Below, piece after piece: positions 8,357 to 16,037 of a stretch of DNA of 64,000 nucleotides (position 1 is its first letter; each line of letters starts with the position of its first letter). Position numbers and translations under genes: made by a program. The notes under the pieces were generated by a model. That model was not told the origin of the DNA and ran no database searches. It saw nothing but the letters and a program-made list of their open reading frames with translations. The stretch spans positions 5,642,001-5,706,000 of the forward strand of contig NZ_VIWU01000001.1 of assembly GCF_007994075.1 (NCBI RefSeq), written 5' to 3'. This DNA comes from Pseudonocardia hierapolitana (GTDB taxonomy: Bacteria; Actinomycetota; Actinomycetes; Mycobacteriales; Pseudonocardiaceae).

Positions 8357-9142
8357 TCAGCTCTGCTCGATCGTGTAGAAGGTGACGCGGCCGCCGTCGT
8401 CGTCGCCCTGGGCGGACTCGGCCTGCTGGTAGTCGCCGACCTGGAAGCGCACCGGCTCGCCGCGGAACGCCTCGGGCACCTGGGAGGTGGCCTGCTGGGT
8501 GTTGCCGCCGTAGCTCGCGCTGAACGTCATCGAGCCGTCGCCGGTGTCGGTGATCGTGAAGTCGAAGCGCTCGTTCAGCGGCACCCCGGACAGCAGCGGG
8601 ACGGTCTGCTTCTCGTCGCCCTTCTGCTTCTGCTTGACCTCCGCCTCGATGTTCCCGTCCTTGTAGTGGAGCATCACGTACGGCACCGACTTGATGTCGC
8701 CGGAGCCGTGGATCTGGCCGATGATGATCTCCTCGGAGTCGGCCGGTACCTGGGACACCGCGAGCGACGCGGAGAGGGTGTGCTCACCGTCGGTGCCGGC
8801 GGAGAAGTCGTTCAGGCTGATGAGCTCGGTGCGCGGGCTCTTGGAGTTCTTGGTGGTGGCACCGGCGGCCGGTGCCCAGAACGTGAGGCTGCCGTCGGGC
8901 CCCGCGGTCAGCCAGGGATCCGTGACGGCGGCCGGCTCGACCTCCTCGGCGTTGCCGCTCTCACCCTCCTCGGGGAGCGTGAGCTTCCAGCCCGACAGGT
9001 CGATCGCGCTCGGGGTGGTCGGTGGCTCAGGTCGGAGAACGGCCAGGAAGAGCCACAACAGCCCACCGCCGAGGATGATCACTCCCGCGACGACGGCCAG
9101 TACGCGGCGGTTCACCGTGCGGTGATCTGCTCGAATGGCCAT
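8357..9142 (-). CDS. Membrane-anchored polysaccharide lyase family 7 (alginate lyase-like) protein
   Basis: A 261-residue protein with a short basic N-terminus, one hydrophobic helix (RRVLAVVAGVIILGGGLLWLFLAV, about residues 12-36) and an extracellular beta-jelly-roll domain. The three PL7 signature elements are present: PRTELI near residue 103, QIHG near 142, and RFQVGDYQQ near the C-terminus (the position of YFKAGxYNQ). These hold the catalytic Arg, Gln, His and Tyr of alginate/glucuronan lyases, which cleave uronic-acid polymers by beta-elimination. The domain may be a true lyase or a glycan-binding relative. Lys/Gln-rich stretch KQKQKGDEKQ is an insertion. Confidence 0.75.
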   Translation of the reverse strand: MAIRADHRTVNRRVLAVVAGVIILGGGLLWLFLAVLRPEPPTTPSAIDLSGWKLTLPEEGESGNAEEVEPAAVTDPWLTAGPDGSLTFWAPAAGATTKNSKSPRTELISLNDFSAGTDGEHTLSASLAVSQVPADSEEIIIGQIHGSGDIKSVPYVMLHYKDGNIEAEVKQKQKGDEKQTVPLLSGVPLNERFDFTITDTGDGSMTFSASYGGNTQQATSQVPEAFRGEPVRFQVGDYQQAESAQGDDDGGRVTFYTIEQS

Positions 9143-9168
9143 GTGGGCGATGCTAGGTGGAGGAAACT

Positions 9169-9954
9169 TTGAGCGCGCTGAAGAACAAGGTCTGCCTGGT
9201 CACGGGGGCCGGCAGCGGAATCGGGACGGCCACGGCGGTCGCGCTGGCCGCCGAGGGCGCGGTGACGGTCCTCGTCGGGCGGCGCCGCGGGTTGCTCGAG
9301 GAGGTCGCGGCGACGATCGCCGAGGCGGGCGGCTCCGCGCACGTCGAGCCCGCCTCGGTCGACGACCCGGCGCAGGTGGCCGCGCTCGTCGCCGGGGTGC
9401 GCGAGCGCGTCGGCCCGGTGGACGTGCTCGTCAACGTGGCAGGGGTGTCGTCGAGGGCGCGCAACGCCCGCTGGCTGTCCGACGAGGACTGGGACCACGT
9501 GGTGCGGGTCAACCTGAGCGGCGTGTTCGCCCTGACCCGGGCGGTGCTGCCGGACATGCTCGACCGCGGCGCCGGCACCGTGATCACCGTGTCGTCGATC
9601 GCGGCCGTGCGGCCCGGCCTGCTCAGCGGCCCGGCCTACGGCGCCGCGAAGGCGGGCGTCGTGAACTTCATGCACTACCTGAACGCCACCTACCGGGGCG
9701 AGGGCATCCGGGCCACCGCGATCCTGCCGGGAGAGGTCGACACCCCGATCCTGGACAACCGTCCGAAGCCGCCGTCGGCGCAGGAGCGTGCCACGATGCT
9801 CCTCCCCGAGGACGTCGCCGCCACGGTGCTGCTCGCCGCGTCGCTGCCGCAGCGCGCGGTCGTCGAGGAGCTGCTGATCAACCCCACGCACCAGCGCGAC
9901 CTCTCCGGCGACCTCGAGGCCGCGCGGTGGGCGGGCGCGCCGGAGGAGCAGTAG
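9169..9954 (+). CDS. Short-chain dehydrogenase/reductase
   Basis: A classical SDR of 261 residues. The NAD(P)-binding motif TGAGSGIG lies near residue 13, the structural NVAG near 88, and the catalytic set is Ser in VSSIAA, with Tyr and Lys in PAYGAAKAG (YxxxK). The TTG at 9169 is preferred to the in-frame GTG at 9157 because GGAGGA lies immediately upstream of the TTG at a normal distance and the protein then begins SALKNKVCLVTG as in homologues. It is divergent from the lyase-like gene and has no adjacent pathway partner, so the substrate is unknown. Confidence 0.88.
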   Translation: MSALKNKVCLVTGAGSGIGTATAVALAAEGAVTVLVGRRRGLLEEVAATIAEAGGSAHVEPASVDDPAQVAALVAGVRERVGPVDVLVNVAGVSSRARNARWLSDEDWDHVVRVNLSGVFALTRAVLPDMLDRGAGTVITVSSIAAVRPGLLSGPAYGAAKAGVVNFMHYLNATYRGEGIRATAILPGEVDTPILDNRPKPPSAQERATMLLPEDVAATVLLAASLPQRAVVEELLINPTHQRDLSGDLEAARWAGAPEEQ

Positions 9955-10048
9955 TCGCCGTTCGCCCGGGTGGGCGTACGGCTCCGGCTGCCGTTGGGCA
10001 CCGTTTGCTCTAACCTTGTCGCCCCGGGTCTTCCGAGGGGGGCCAGCC

Positions 10049-10696
10049 ATGCGACACGTCGTCACGATCTCCGCGAGCTACGGTGCCGGGGGTGCGCTCG
10101 TCGGCCCGGCGGTCGCCGAGAGGCTCGGCGTGCCCTTCCTGGACCGGGCGATACCGGTGGCCGTGGCGAACGATCTGCGCATCCCGCTCGAGGACGCCCT
10201 GAGCCGTGACGAGCAGGTGCAGGGGTGGCTGACGCGGGTGCTGTCCGCCGCGGCGCCCGCCTCGGCGGACTGGATGATCGGTGTGACGCCCCCGCCCGGC
10301 GCGCTGCTGCCCGACTCGCACGTCAACGCCTGCACCGAGCGGGTCATCCGGGCGGGCATCCGCGAGCACGGCGGGGTGATCCTCGGTCGCGCCGCCGCGA
10401 TCGTGCTGCGCGATCACGCGACCGCGCTGCACGTGCGGCTGGACGGCGACCCGGAACGCAGGGTCCGGCAGGCGATGACCATGCTCGGGGTGAGCGAGCG
10501 GGACGCGCGGGACGCGATGGCCGGCAACGACAACGCCCGCACCGCTTACGTGAAGCACTTCTACCGCACCGATCCCGCCGCCCCCGAGCACTACCACCTG
10601 GTGCTGGACAGCACCCGGATCCCGCTCGAGGACTGCACGGAGCTCATCGTCAAGGCAGCGGTCGCCCGCACCCGGGTCCGCGCCGAGCCCGCGTAG
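10049..10696 (+). CDS. Cytidylate kinase-like family protein
   Basis: A P-loop kinase-like protein of 215 residues of the cytidylate kinase-like group (PF13189). The N-terminal motif VVTISASYGAGGALVGPAVAERL replaces the classical GxxGxGKS of Cmk with a YGAGG variant, followed by GVPFLDRAI. Later parts include RDARDAMAGNDNARTAYVKHFY, which is characteristic of this group. The start at 10049 is preceded by GAGGGGGG. The physiological substrate of this group is not established; CMP kinase activity should not be assumed because the true Cmk is normally encoded elsewhere with other housekeeping genes. Confidence 0.75.
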   Translation: MRHVVTISASYGAGGALVGPAVAERLGVPFLDRAIPVAVANDLRIPLEDALSRDEQVQGWLTRVLSAAAPASADWMIGVTPPPGALLPDSHVNACTERVIRAGIREHGGVILGRAAAIVLRDHATALHVRLDGDPERRVRQAMTMLGVSERDARDAMAGNDNARTAYVKHFYRTDPAAPEHYHLVLDSTRIPLEDCTELIVKAAVARTRVRAEPA

Positions 10697-10704
10697 CCCC
10701 GGCC

Positions 10705-11853
10705 TCAGGTCACCGGCCGGCCCGGGTGCAGTCCGAGCCGGCCTGGGCTCGGGTCGCCCTGGACCTCACCGAAGTACAGCGCGAAGGTCTGCCTCCAGCG
10801 TTCTACCTCGGCGCGGTCGGACATGAACTGCTCGAACTCGTCGACGTGGGCCTTCGGGTACTCCCAGATCGGTTCGAGCCCGCCGGCGGGGGCGACGTCG
10901 GTGCGCACCGGCCAGCCGCTGGACGAGGCCCGTTGCACGTCGGTGGAGACCTGCCAGTTCAGGTAGAGCTTCGCGGCGGCGGGGTGCGCGGCTCCGGCGA
11001 GGATCGCCGCCCGCTGGCCCCATGCCAGGAACGGGGTGTCGTCGGTGGCGACCCAGCGGGTGGTGGAGCCCGGTGCCGGGTTCGGCGATCCCGGACCGCC
11101 GATGCCGATGGCCTTGTGCCTCGCGCCGACCGCGGCGACGGGGGTGTTGGTGCCGCGGGCGAACTGGACGCCCTGCGCGGCGAGCTTCGCCACGAAGTCC
11201 CAGCCGTACTCGTGCACGTACTGCCGGTACAGGAACAGGACGGCGTCGTCGTCGTGCGGGTACGCGGACGCGATCTTCCCCTTCCATCGTGGATCGACCA
11301 GGTCGGGCGGGGTGCGGGGAGCGGCGGTGCCGACGCTCGTGCTGTCGTACAGGAAGCTGTGGGCGATCACCGCGATCGCGACCCACGTCCCGTCCGGGTC
11401 CTTGAAGCGTTCGTGCACCCCGGAGAATCCGGCCGGCTTGTACGGCAGCAGCAGGCCTTCCTCCTTCCAGCTGGGGAAGACCTGCAGCGACTGCAGCTGC
11501 ACCACGTCCGGGACCAGCGTGCCGGTCCCGATCTGGTTGTCGACGCGGACGTCGTGGAACTTGCTGTAGTCGACCACCATCGTCAGCGTCATGCCGGGGA
11601 AGCGGGACAGGAACGCCTGCCTGGTGCCGTCCTGCTGGGTGGCCGTGTCCCCGCCGGCGTAGACGACGAGCTCGCCGCCCTCCGCCATGGCGTCGGCGTG
11701 CAGCTGGTCCAGCGTCTTCGTCTCCTCCATGACGTCCGGGGCGGCCTGGAAGGCGGACGCGCCGGTGATGGGCCGACCGCACGCGGCGAGCGCGGCCGCG
11801 CCGACGGCCGCGGCGCTCGCGCCGAGCACCCGCCGCCTGCTGAACCTGGTCAT
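10705..11853 (-). CDS. Tat-exported ABC solute-binding lipoprotein (iron/phosphonate-type, SBP family 1/8-like)
   Basis: An extracellular solute receptor of 382 residues. The N-terminus MTRFSRRRVLGASAAAVG is a twin-arginine signal followed by a lipobox LAAC, so it is a Tat-exported lipoprotein. The mature region (ELVVYAGGDT, FPGMTLTMVVDYS, VDPRWKGKIASAYP) resembles Fe(III)/thiamine/2-aminoethylphosphonate-type binding proteins. The ATG at 11853 follows GGAGGG; the longer open frame upstream is spurious. No permease or ATPase lies next to it, so it is an orphan receptor here. It is on the same strand as, and 128 bases downstream of, the shikimate dehydrogenase, and might be transcribed with it. 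Confidence 0.8.
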   Translation of the reverse strand: MTRFSRRRVLGASAAAVGAAALAACGRPITGASAFQAAPDVMEETKTLDQLHADAMAEGGELVVYAGGDTATQQDGTRQAFLSRFPGMTLTMVVDYSKFHDVRVDNQIGTGTLVPDVVQLQSLQVFPSWKEEGLLLPYKPAGFSGVHERFKDPDGTWVAIAVIAHSFLYDSTSVGTAAPRTPPDLVDPRWKGKIASAYPHDDDAVLFLYRQYVHEYGWDFVAKLAAQGVQFARGTNTPVAAVGARHKAIGIGGPGSPNPAPGSTTRWVATDDTPFLAWGQRAAILAGAAHPAAAKLYLNWQVSTDVQRASSSGWPVRTDVAPAGGLEPIWEYPKAHVDEFEQFMSDRAEVERWRQTFALYFGEVQGDPSPGRLGLHPGRPVT

Positions 11854-11981
11854 CGCCGATCCCTCCGCCGCCGACCGTGTCCGCGGGCGGACGCTACGTC
11901 GGCCACGGGCAGGCACGCCGGACCGGGCACCCGGTCGGGTCGGGGATTCAGCCGATCGGGCACACCGTCGCGGCCGGGCGC

Positions 11982-12905
11982 TCAGGCGACGCGGTGTCCG
12001 CCCGCCCCGCTCTCGCCGCGCACCAGCTCGGTGAGGTGGCGTCGCATCCGGCCCGCGTCGGCATCGAGGCCGGTGAACAGCCGGAACGCCTCGGCGGCCT
12101 GGTGCACCGCCATGCGGCCGCCGTCCAGCGTCGCGCAGCCGACGGCACGTGCGGCGCGGAGCAGCTCGGTGTCGAGCGGCCGGTAGACGATCTCGGCGAC
12201 CCACAGCCCGGAACGCAACGACGTGGGCGGCACCGGGAGCCCCGGATGTTCGGACATGCCCATCGGCGTCGCGTGCACCACCCCGTCGGCCGCCTGCACC
12301 CGGTCCGCGAGCTCGCTGATGCCGTGGCCCGTGGCCCGCCCCACCCCGAACCGGTCGGCCAGTGCGGCGGCGAGGCCGACGGCCCGCGAGGCGTCCACGT
12401 CGAGGACGTCGACCGTGCCTGCGCCGATCGACAGCAGGGCGTGGCTCGCGGCCGCACCGGCGCCGCCCGCGCCGATCAGCACGACGCGGCCGAGCCGCGC
12501 GTCCGGCAGCCCGTCGAGGAGCCCGTCGCGGAACCCCGTCCAGTCCGTGTTGTGGCCGATCGCGCGGTCGCCGTCGAAGACGACGGTGTTGACCGCTCCG
12601 ATCGCCTCCGCGGCGGGATCGAGCGCGTCGAGGTGCGGGATGACCAGCTGCTTGCACGGGTGGGTCACGTTCAGTCCGCGGAAGCCGGCGGCCCGCGCCT
12701 GTCGCAGCAGATCGCCGATCGCCTCCGGCGGGAGCCGCAGGGCGTCGAGATCCAGCCGTACGTAGTGGTAGGGCAGGCCGAGCTCGCGCGCCTCACGCAT
12801 GTGCAGTGCCGGCGACAGGGACGGCCCGATCCCGGACCCGACCAGCCCCACGAGGAGGCCGTCGTCGGGGCGTCGGAGGTCGGCGATGGCGGCGTCGATG
12901 CTCAC
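11982..12905 (-). CDS. aroE: Shikimate/quinate dehydrogenase
   Basis: An NAD(P)-dependent dehydrogenase interconverting shikimate and 3-dehydroshikimate (or quinate and 3-dehydroquinate). The substrate domain has GSGIGPSLSPALH near residue 23 (the SxSP motif) and LNVTHPCKQLV with the catalytic Lys near 85. The nucleotide domain has GAGGAGAAASHALL near 143. The GTG start at 12905 has GGGAG upstream. The gene is divergent from a TetR gene and near an MHS-family transporter that shares its operator-like repeat, so it probably serves catabolism of external shikimate or quinate, not aromatic amino acid synthesis. The aroE symbol reflects family, not proven role. Confidence 0.85.
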   Translation of the reverse strand: MSIDAAIADLRRPDDGLLVGLVGSGIGPSLSPALHMREARELGLPYHYVRLDLDALRLPPEAIGDLLRQARAAGFRGLNVTHPCKQLVIPHLDALDPAAEAIGAVNTVVFDGDRAIGHNTDWTGFRDGLLDGLPDARLGRVVLIGAGGAGAAASHALLSIGAGTVDVLDVDASRAVGLAAALADRFGVGRATGHGISELADRVQAADGVVHATPMGMSEHPGLPVPPTSLRSGLWVAEIVYRPLDTELLRAARAVGCATLDGGRMAVHQAAEAFRLFTGLDADAGRMRRHLTELVRGESGAGGHRVA

Positions 12906-12921
12906 GAGACTCCCAAAGGAC

Positions 12922-12943
12922 GTACCAGATGGTTAGTTGTACC
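12922..12943. promoter_or_regulatory. Candidate TetR operator A
   Basis: GTACCAGATGGTTAG (12922-12936), whose complement reads CTAACCATCTGGTAC, matches two tandem copies upstream of the MFS transporter gene (13719-13748). It carries an inner imperfect palindrome ACCANNTGGT. It lies 17 bases before the dehydrogenase start, between that gene and the TetR gene, where binding could control both. Confidence 0.55.
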
Positions 12944-13028
12944 CCGGATCGGTGGCCGCGAGAAGGAGTTCGGGCGAGCCGACGGGCGTCTGGCCTAGTG
13001 TCGGACCGGGAAGCCGGAGGAGGCGGGC

Positions 13029-13688
13029 GTGGCAACGCAGGTGGACGGCATGCGGGAGCGGCAACGGGACGCCGACCGCACCCGTGCCGAGATCCTCGAC
13101 GTCGCCACCGAGGAGTTCGCCACGCGCGGCTTCGCCGGGGCGAGGGTCGACGAGATCGCCGCCAAGACCCGCACGACCAAGCGGATGATCTACTACTACT
13201 TCGGCAGCAAGCAGGGCGTGTACGTCGCCGTGCTGGAGCGCGCCTACGCGCAGATCCGGGCGCTGGAGCAGCGGCTCGACGTCGAGCACCTCGACCCGGC
13301 CCGCGCCATGCGGGCGCTCGCGGAGCTGACCCTCGACCACCACGCGTCGCACCCGGACTTCATCCGCCTGGTGAGCATCGAGAACATCCACCACGCCGAG
13401 CACCTGCGGACGTCGCCGGTGCTGTCCAGCCTCGCGGCCCCCGCGGTCGGCGTGCTCGGTCGGATCCTCGAACGCGGCCGGGCGGCGGGGCTCTTCCGCG
13501 ACGACGTCGACGCGCTCGACGTCCACATGATCATCAGCTCGTTCTGCGTCTTCCGCATCGCCAACCGGCACACGTTCCAGGCGATCTTCGGCCGCGACAT
13601 GCTCGATCCCCAGTTCAGCGACCACCACCGGCGCATGATCGGCGACCTCGTGCTCGAATACCTGACCGCTCACGTCGGGCGCGCCTGA
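13029..13688 (+). CDS. TetR/AcrR family transcriptional regulator
   Basis: A 219-residue regulator. The N-terminal helix-turn-helix domain (about residues 18-64, RAEILDVATEEFATRGFAGA, then KTRTTKRMIYYYFGSKQGVY) is followed by a helical ligand domain. The GTG start at 13029 has GGAGGAGGCGGGC upstream. It lies between a divergent shikimate dehydrogenase and a codirectional MHS-type transporter, and both flanking promoters carry the same 15-base repeat, making it the probable repressor of a shikimate/quinate utilisation module. The ligand is inferred to be shikimate, quinate or a derivative. Confidence 0.88.
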   Translation: MATQVDGMRERQRDADRTRAEILDVATEEFATRGFAGARVDEIAAKTRTTKRMIYYYFGSKQGVYVAVLERAYAQIRALEQRLDVEHLDPARAMRALAELTLDHHASHPDFIRLVSIENIHHAEHLRTSPVLSSLAAPAVGVLGRILERGRAAGLFRDDVDALDVHMIISSFCVFRIANRHTFQAIFGRDMLDPQFSDHHRRMIGDLVLEYLTAHVGRA

Positions 13689-13718
13689 CCGATCCCCTTG
13701 ACACGGTCCGGGGCCTAA

Positions 13719-13748
13719 CTCACCATTTGGTACCTCACCGTTCAGTAC
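13719..13748. promoter_or_regulatory. Candidate tandem TetR operators B and C upstream of the MFS gene
   Basis: Two abutting direct copies, CTCACCATTTGGTAC (13719-13733) and CTCACCGTTCAGTAC (13734-13748), match operator A upstream of the dehydrogenase. A TTGACA hexamer at 13698-13703 lies 15 bases before the first copy, so bound repressor would cover the -10 region of a promoter using it. The three-copy consensus is CTMACCRTYYRGTAC. Confidence 0.6.
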
Positions 13749-13785
13749 ATTAGGTCGGCGGGCCGACGTCATCAGAGGGGATGAC

Positions 13786-15108
13786 ATGGACGACTCCCTG
13801 CATCGCGTGAAGACGCCCAGGAAGGCCGCGGTCAGCTCCTGGATCGGCAGCGCCCTCGAGTACTACGACTTCTTCATCTACGGGACGGCCGCGGCGCTGG
13901 TCTTCCCGAAGATCTTCTTCCCTTCGGGCAACCCGGCAGCGGCCACGATCGCGTCGCTGGCCACGTTCGGCGTGGCCTACGTCGCGCGGCCGGTCGGCTC
14001 GTTCATCCTCGGGCACCTCGGCGACACCATCGGGCGCAAGAACGTCCTGGTGATCACGCTCGTCGGGATGGGCCTGGCGACCTTCCTGATCGGGGTCCTG
14101 CCGACCTACGAACAGATCGGCATCGCCGCGCCGACCCTGCTGCTGGTCCTGCGCGTGGCGCAGGGCCTCGCGGTGGCGGGCGAGCAGTCGAGCGCGAGCT
14201 CGGCGACCCTGGAGCACGCTCCGGCCGGCCGGCGCGCCTACTACACCAGCTTCACCCTCGCCGGCACGCAGTTCGGCAACATCCTGGCCACGGTGGTGTT
14301 CATCCCCGTCGGCGCGCTGCCGGAGGAGGCCCTGCTGAGCTGGGGTTGGCGGGTCCCGTTCCTGCTCAGCGCCATCGTGATGGTCGCCGGCCTGTGGATC
14401 CGGCGCAGCTTGGGCGAGAGCCCCGTCTTCGTCGAGGAGAAGCAGCGCCAGGAGACGCCCCGTGCGCCGCTGCCGGTGCTGTTCCGCAGCTACACACCCG
14501 ACGTGCTCAAGGTGCTCTTCGCCGCGCTCGTCTCCGTGATCAGCACGCTCTTCTCGATCTACGCCCTGACCTACGGCGTCAACACCATGGGGCTGTCCCG
14601 CACGAGCATGCTGTGGATGGTCGCCCTCGCCAACGTCGTGGCGCTCGGCGCGATCCCGCTCTGGGGGATGCTGGCCGACCGGATCGGGCGCAAGCCGGTC
14701 TACGTCGCCGGTGCGCTCGGCCCCGCGATCCTGATCTGGCCCTTCATCTGGTCGATCAGCCAGCAGAACATCGTGCTCGTTTTCGTCTTCGGCATCCTGC
14801 AGTCGGGGATCATCTACAGCGCGTACAGCGGAGCCGCGTTCGCGCTGTGGAACGAGCAGTTCGACACCCGGGTCCGGATGTCGGGTGTGGCGGTGGGGAC
14901 GCAGTTCGGGTTCGCCCTCGGCGGCTTCGCGCCGACGATCGCCGCCGCCCTCGCCGGGCCGAAGCTGGAGAACTGGGTGCCGGTGGCGATGCTCGGCTCC
15001 GGCGCCGCCCTCGTCGCGATGATCGCCGCCCTCACCATGCGGGAGACCTACCGGGTGCCCCTCGAGAAGCTGGGGAGGCCGGCGCCGGAGACGGCTGCCC
15101 CGGCGTGA
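13786..15108 (+). CDS. MFS transporter, metabolite:H+ symporter (shikimate permease-like)
   Basis: A 12-helix major facilitator of 440 residues in the metabolite:proton symporter group (ShiA, KgtP and ProP relatives). Group hallmarks are the N-terminal SSWIGSALEYYDFFIYGTAA, the loop 2-3 motif GHLGDTIGRKNVLV, and the loop 8-9 copy GMLADRIGRKPVYV. The ATG at 13786 follows GAGGGG. Together with the nearby shikimate dehydrogenase and TetR it probably imports shikimate or quinate. Its 3' end overlaps the convergent DMT gene by 77 bases. Confidence 0.9.
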   Translation: MDDSLHRVKTPRKAAVSSWIGSALEYYDFFIYGTAAALVFPKIFFPSGNPAAATIASLATFGVAYVARPVGSFILGHLGDTIGRKNVLVITLVGMGLATFLIGVLPTYEQIGIAAPTLLLVLRVAQGLAVAGEQSSASSATLEHAPAGRRAYYTSFTLAGTQFGNILATVVFIPVGALPEEALLSWGWRVPFLLSAIVMVAGLWIRRSLGESPVFVEEKQRQETPRAPLPVLFRSYTPDVLKVLFAALVSVISTLFSIYALTYGVNTMGLSRTSMLWMVALANVVALGAIPLWGMLADRIGRKPVYVAGALGPAILIWPFIWSISQQNIVLVFVFGILQSGIIYSAYSGAAFALWNEQFDTRVRMSGVAVGTQFGFALGGFAPTIAAALAGPKLENWVPVAMLGSGAALVAMIAALTMRETYRVPLEKLGRPAPETAAPA

Positions 15109-15979
15109 TCGCGAGCGCTTCCCCGGGAGGCGTACCGGGGGGCCGTGCGTCGGGGCGGGCGGACAGCAGCACGACCCCGACCGACGTGACGAGCCCGCCC
15201 GCCACCCCGAGCACCAGGGTGACGGGCGTGGTGCCGAAGGGCTCGCCGAGCACGAGCATGCCCACCGCCCCCGCGGTGAACGGGTCGAGGAGCGTGAGCA
15301 CCGCGAGCGGTGCCCCGAGCCCGCCGTCGCGGTAGGCGTGCTGCGCGAGCACCGTGCCGAGGCAGACCACGACGAGGCCGACCGCGACCCGCTGCACGTC
15401 GACCTGGCCGAGCCAGATCGTCTTCGCCGTGGCGGAGGTGAAGCCGAAGCAGACGGCTGCGGACGCTGCGTAGGCGATGGCCGCACCGCGCGGGTGGTGG
15501 CGGGTGCCGAGCAGCAGCGCGGTGGCCAGCGTCGCCGCGACGATCGCCGCCAGCACCGCCGCGATCGGCCAGTACCCCGCGGCGCCCCCGATCCGGATCG
15601 CGGGCCGCACGGCGTCGTGCGGGACCGCGGCGAGCACCGCGGGCAACCCGCTCACGACGCATGCGGCCCCCGCCCACGACCGGGCCGGAACGGGCTCCCG
15701 CCCGAGCCGCGAACCCATCAGCAGCGCGATGACCAGCGTCGACACGCCGATCGGCTGCACCACGACCAGCGGTCCGGCGCCGACCGCGCCGAGGTGGAAC
15801 AGCGCCCCGACGATCGTCGCCGTGAGGGCGGCCCACCAGCCGCGGCGCCGGACGAGGCGCGCGACGAGGGCCAGCCCGCCGGCCTGCTGCCGGGACGCCT
15901 CCCGTTCCTGCAGCACGGCCGACAGCGCGTAGCAGATCGCCGAGGCCACGGCGAGCACGACGGCGATCTGCGGGTACAT
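15032..15979 (-). CDS. DMT-superfamily membrane transporter
   Basis: A membrane protein of 315 residues with nine or ten hydrophobic segments arranged as two EamA-like halves. It begins directly with a membrane helix (MYPQIAVVLAVASAICYALS) and contains GPLVVVQPIGVSTLVIAL and AVLTLLDPFTAGAVGMLVLGE, typical of the actinobacterial drug/metabolite transporter group. The C-terminal tail (RPDARPPGTPPGEALAITPG onward) is low-complexity and is the part that overlaps the convergent MFS gene. The substrate is unknown. Confidence 0.85.
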   Translation of the reverse strand: MYPQIAVVLAVASAICYALSAVLQEREASRQQAGGLALVARLVRRRGWWAALTATIVGALFHLGAVGAGPLVVVQPIGVSTLVIALLMGSRLGREPVPARSWAGAACVVSGLPAVLAAVPHDAVRPAIRIGGAAGYWPIAAVLAAIVAATLATALLLGTRHHPRGAAIAYAASAAVCFGFTSATAKTIWLGQVDVQRVAVGLVVVCLGTVLAQHAYRDGGLGAPLAVLTLLDPFTAGAVGMLVLGEPFGTTPVTLVLGVAGGLVTSVGVVLLSARPDARPPGTPPGEALAITPGQPSPAPASPASRGAPGRSPAW

Positions 15980-16037
15980 GCCGTCACACTACGAGCCGTG
16001 TTCGGCGGCTAGCCCGACCAGGTGAACGCCGCACCGA

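Noticed and set aside
8928..8940. GATCCGTGAC inside the alginate-lyase-like gene, like the complement of the regulon motif
   Set aside because: It is within coding sequence and lacks GGACC at the 16-base distance.
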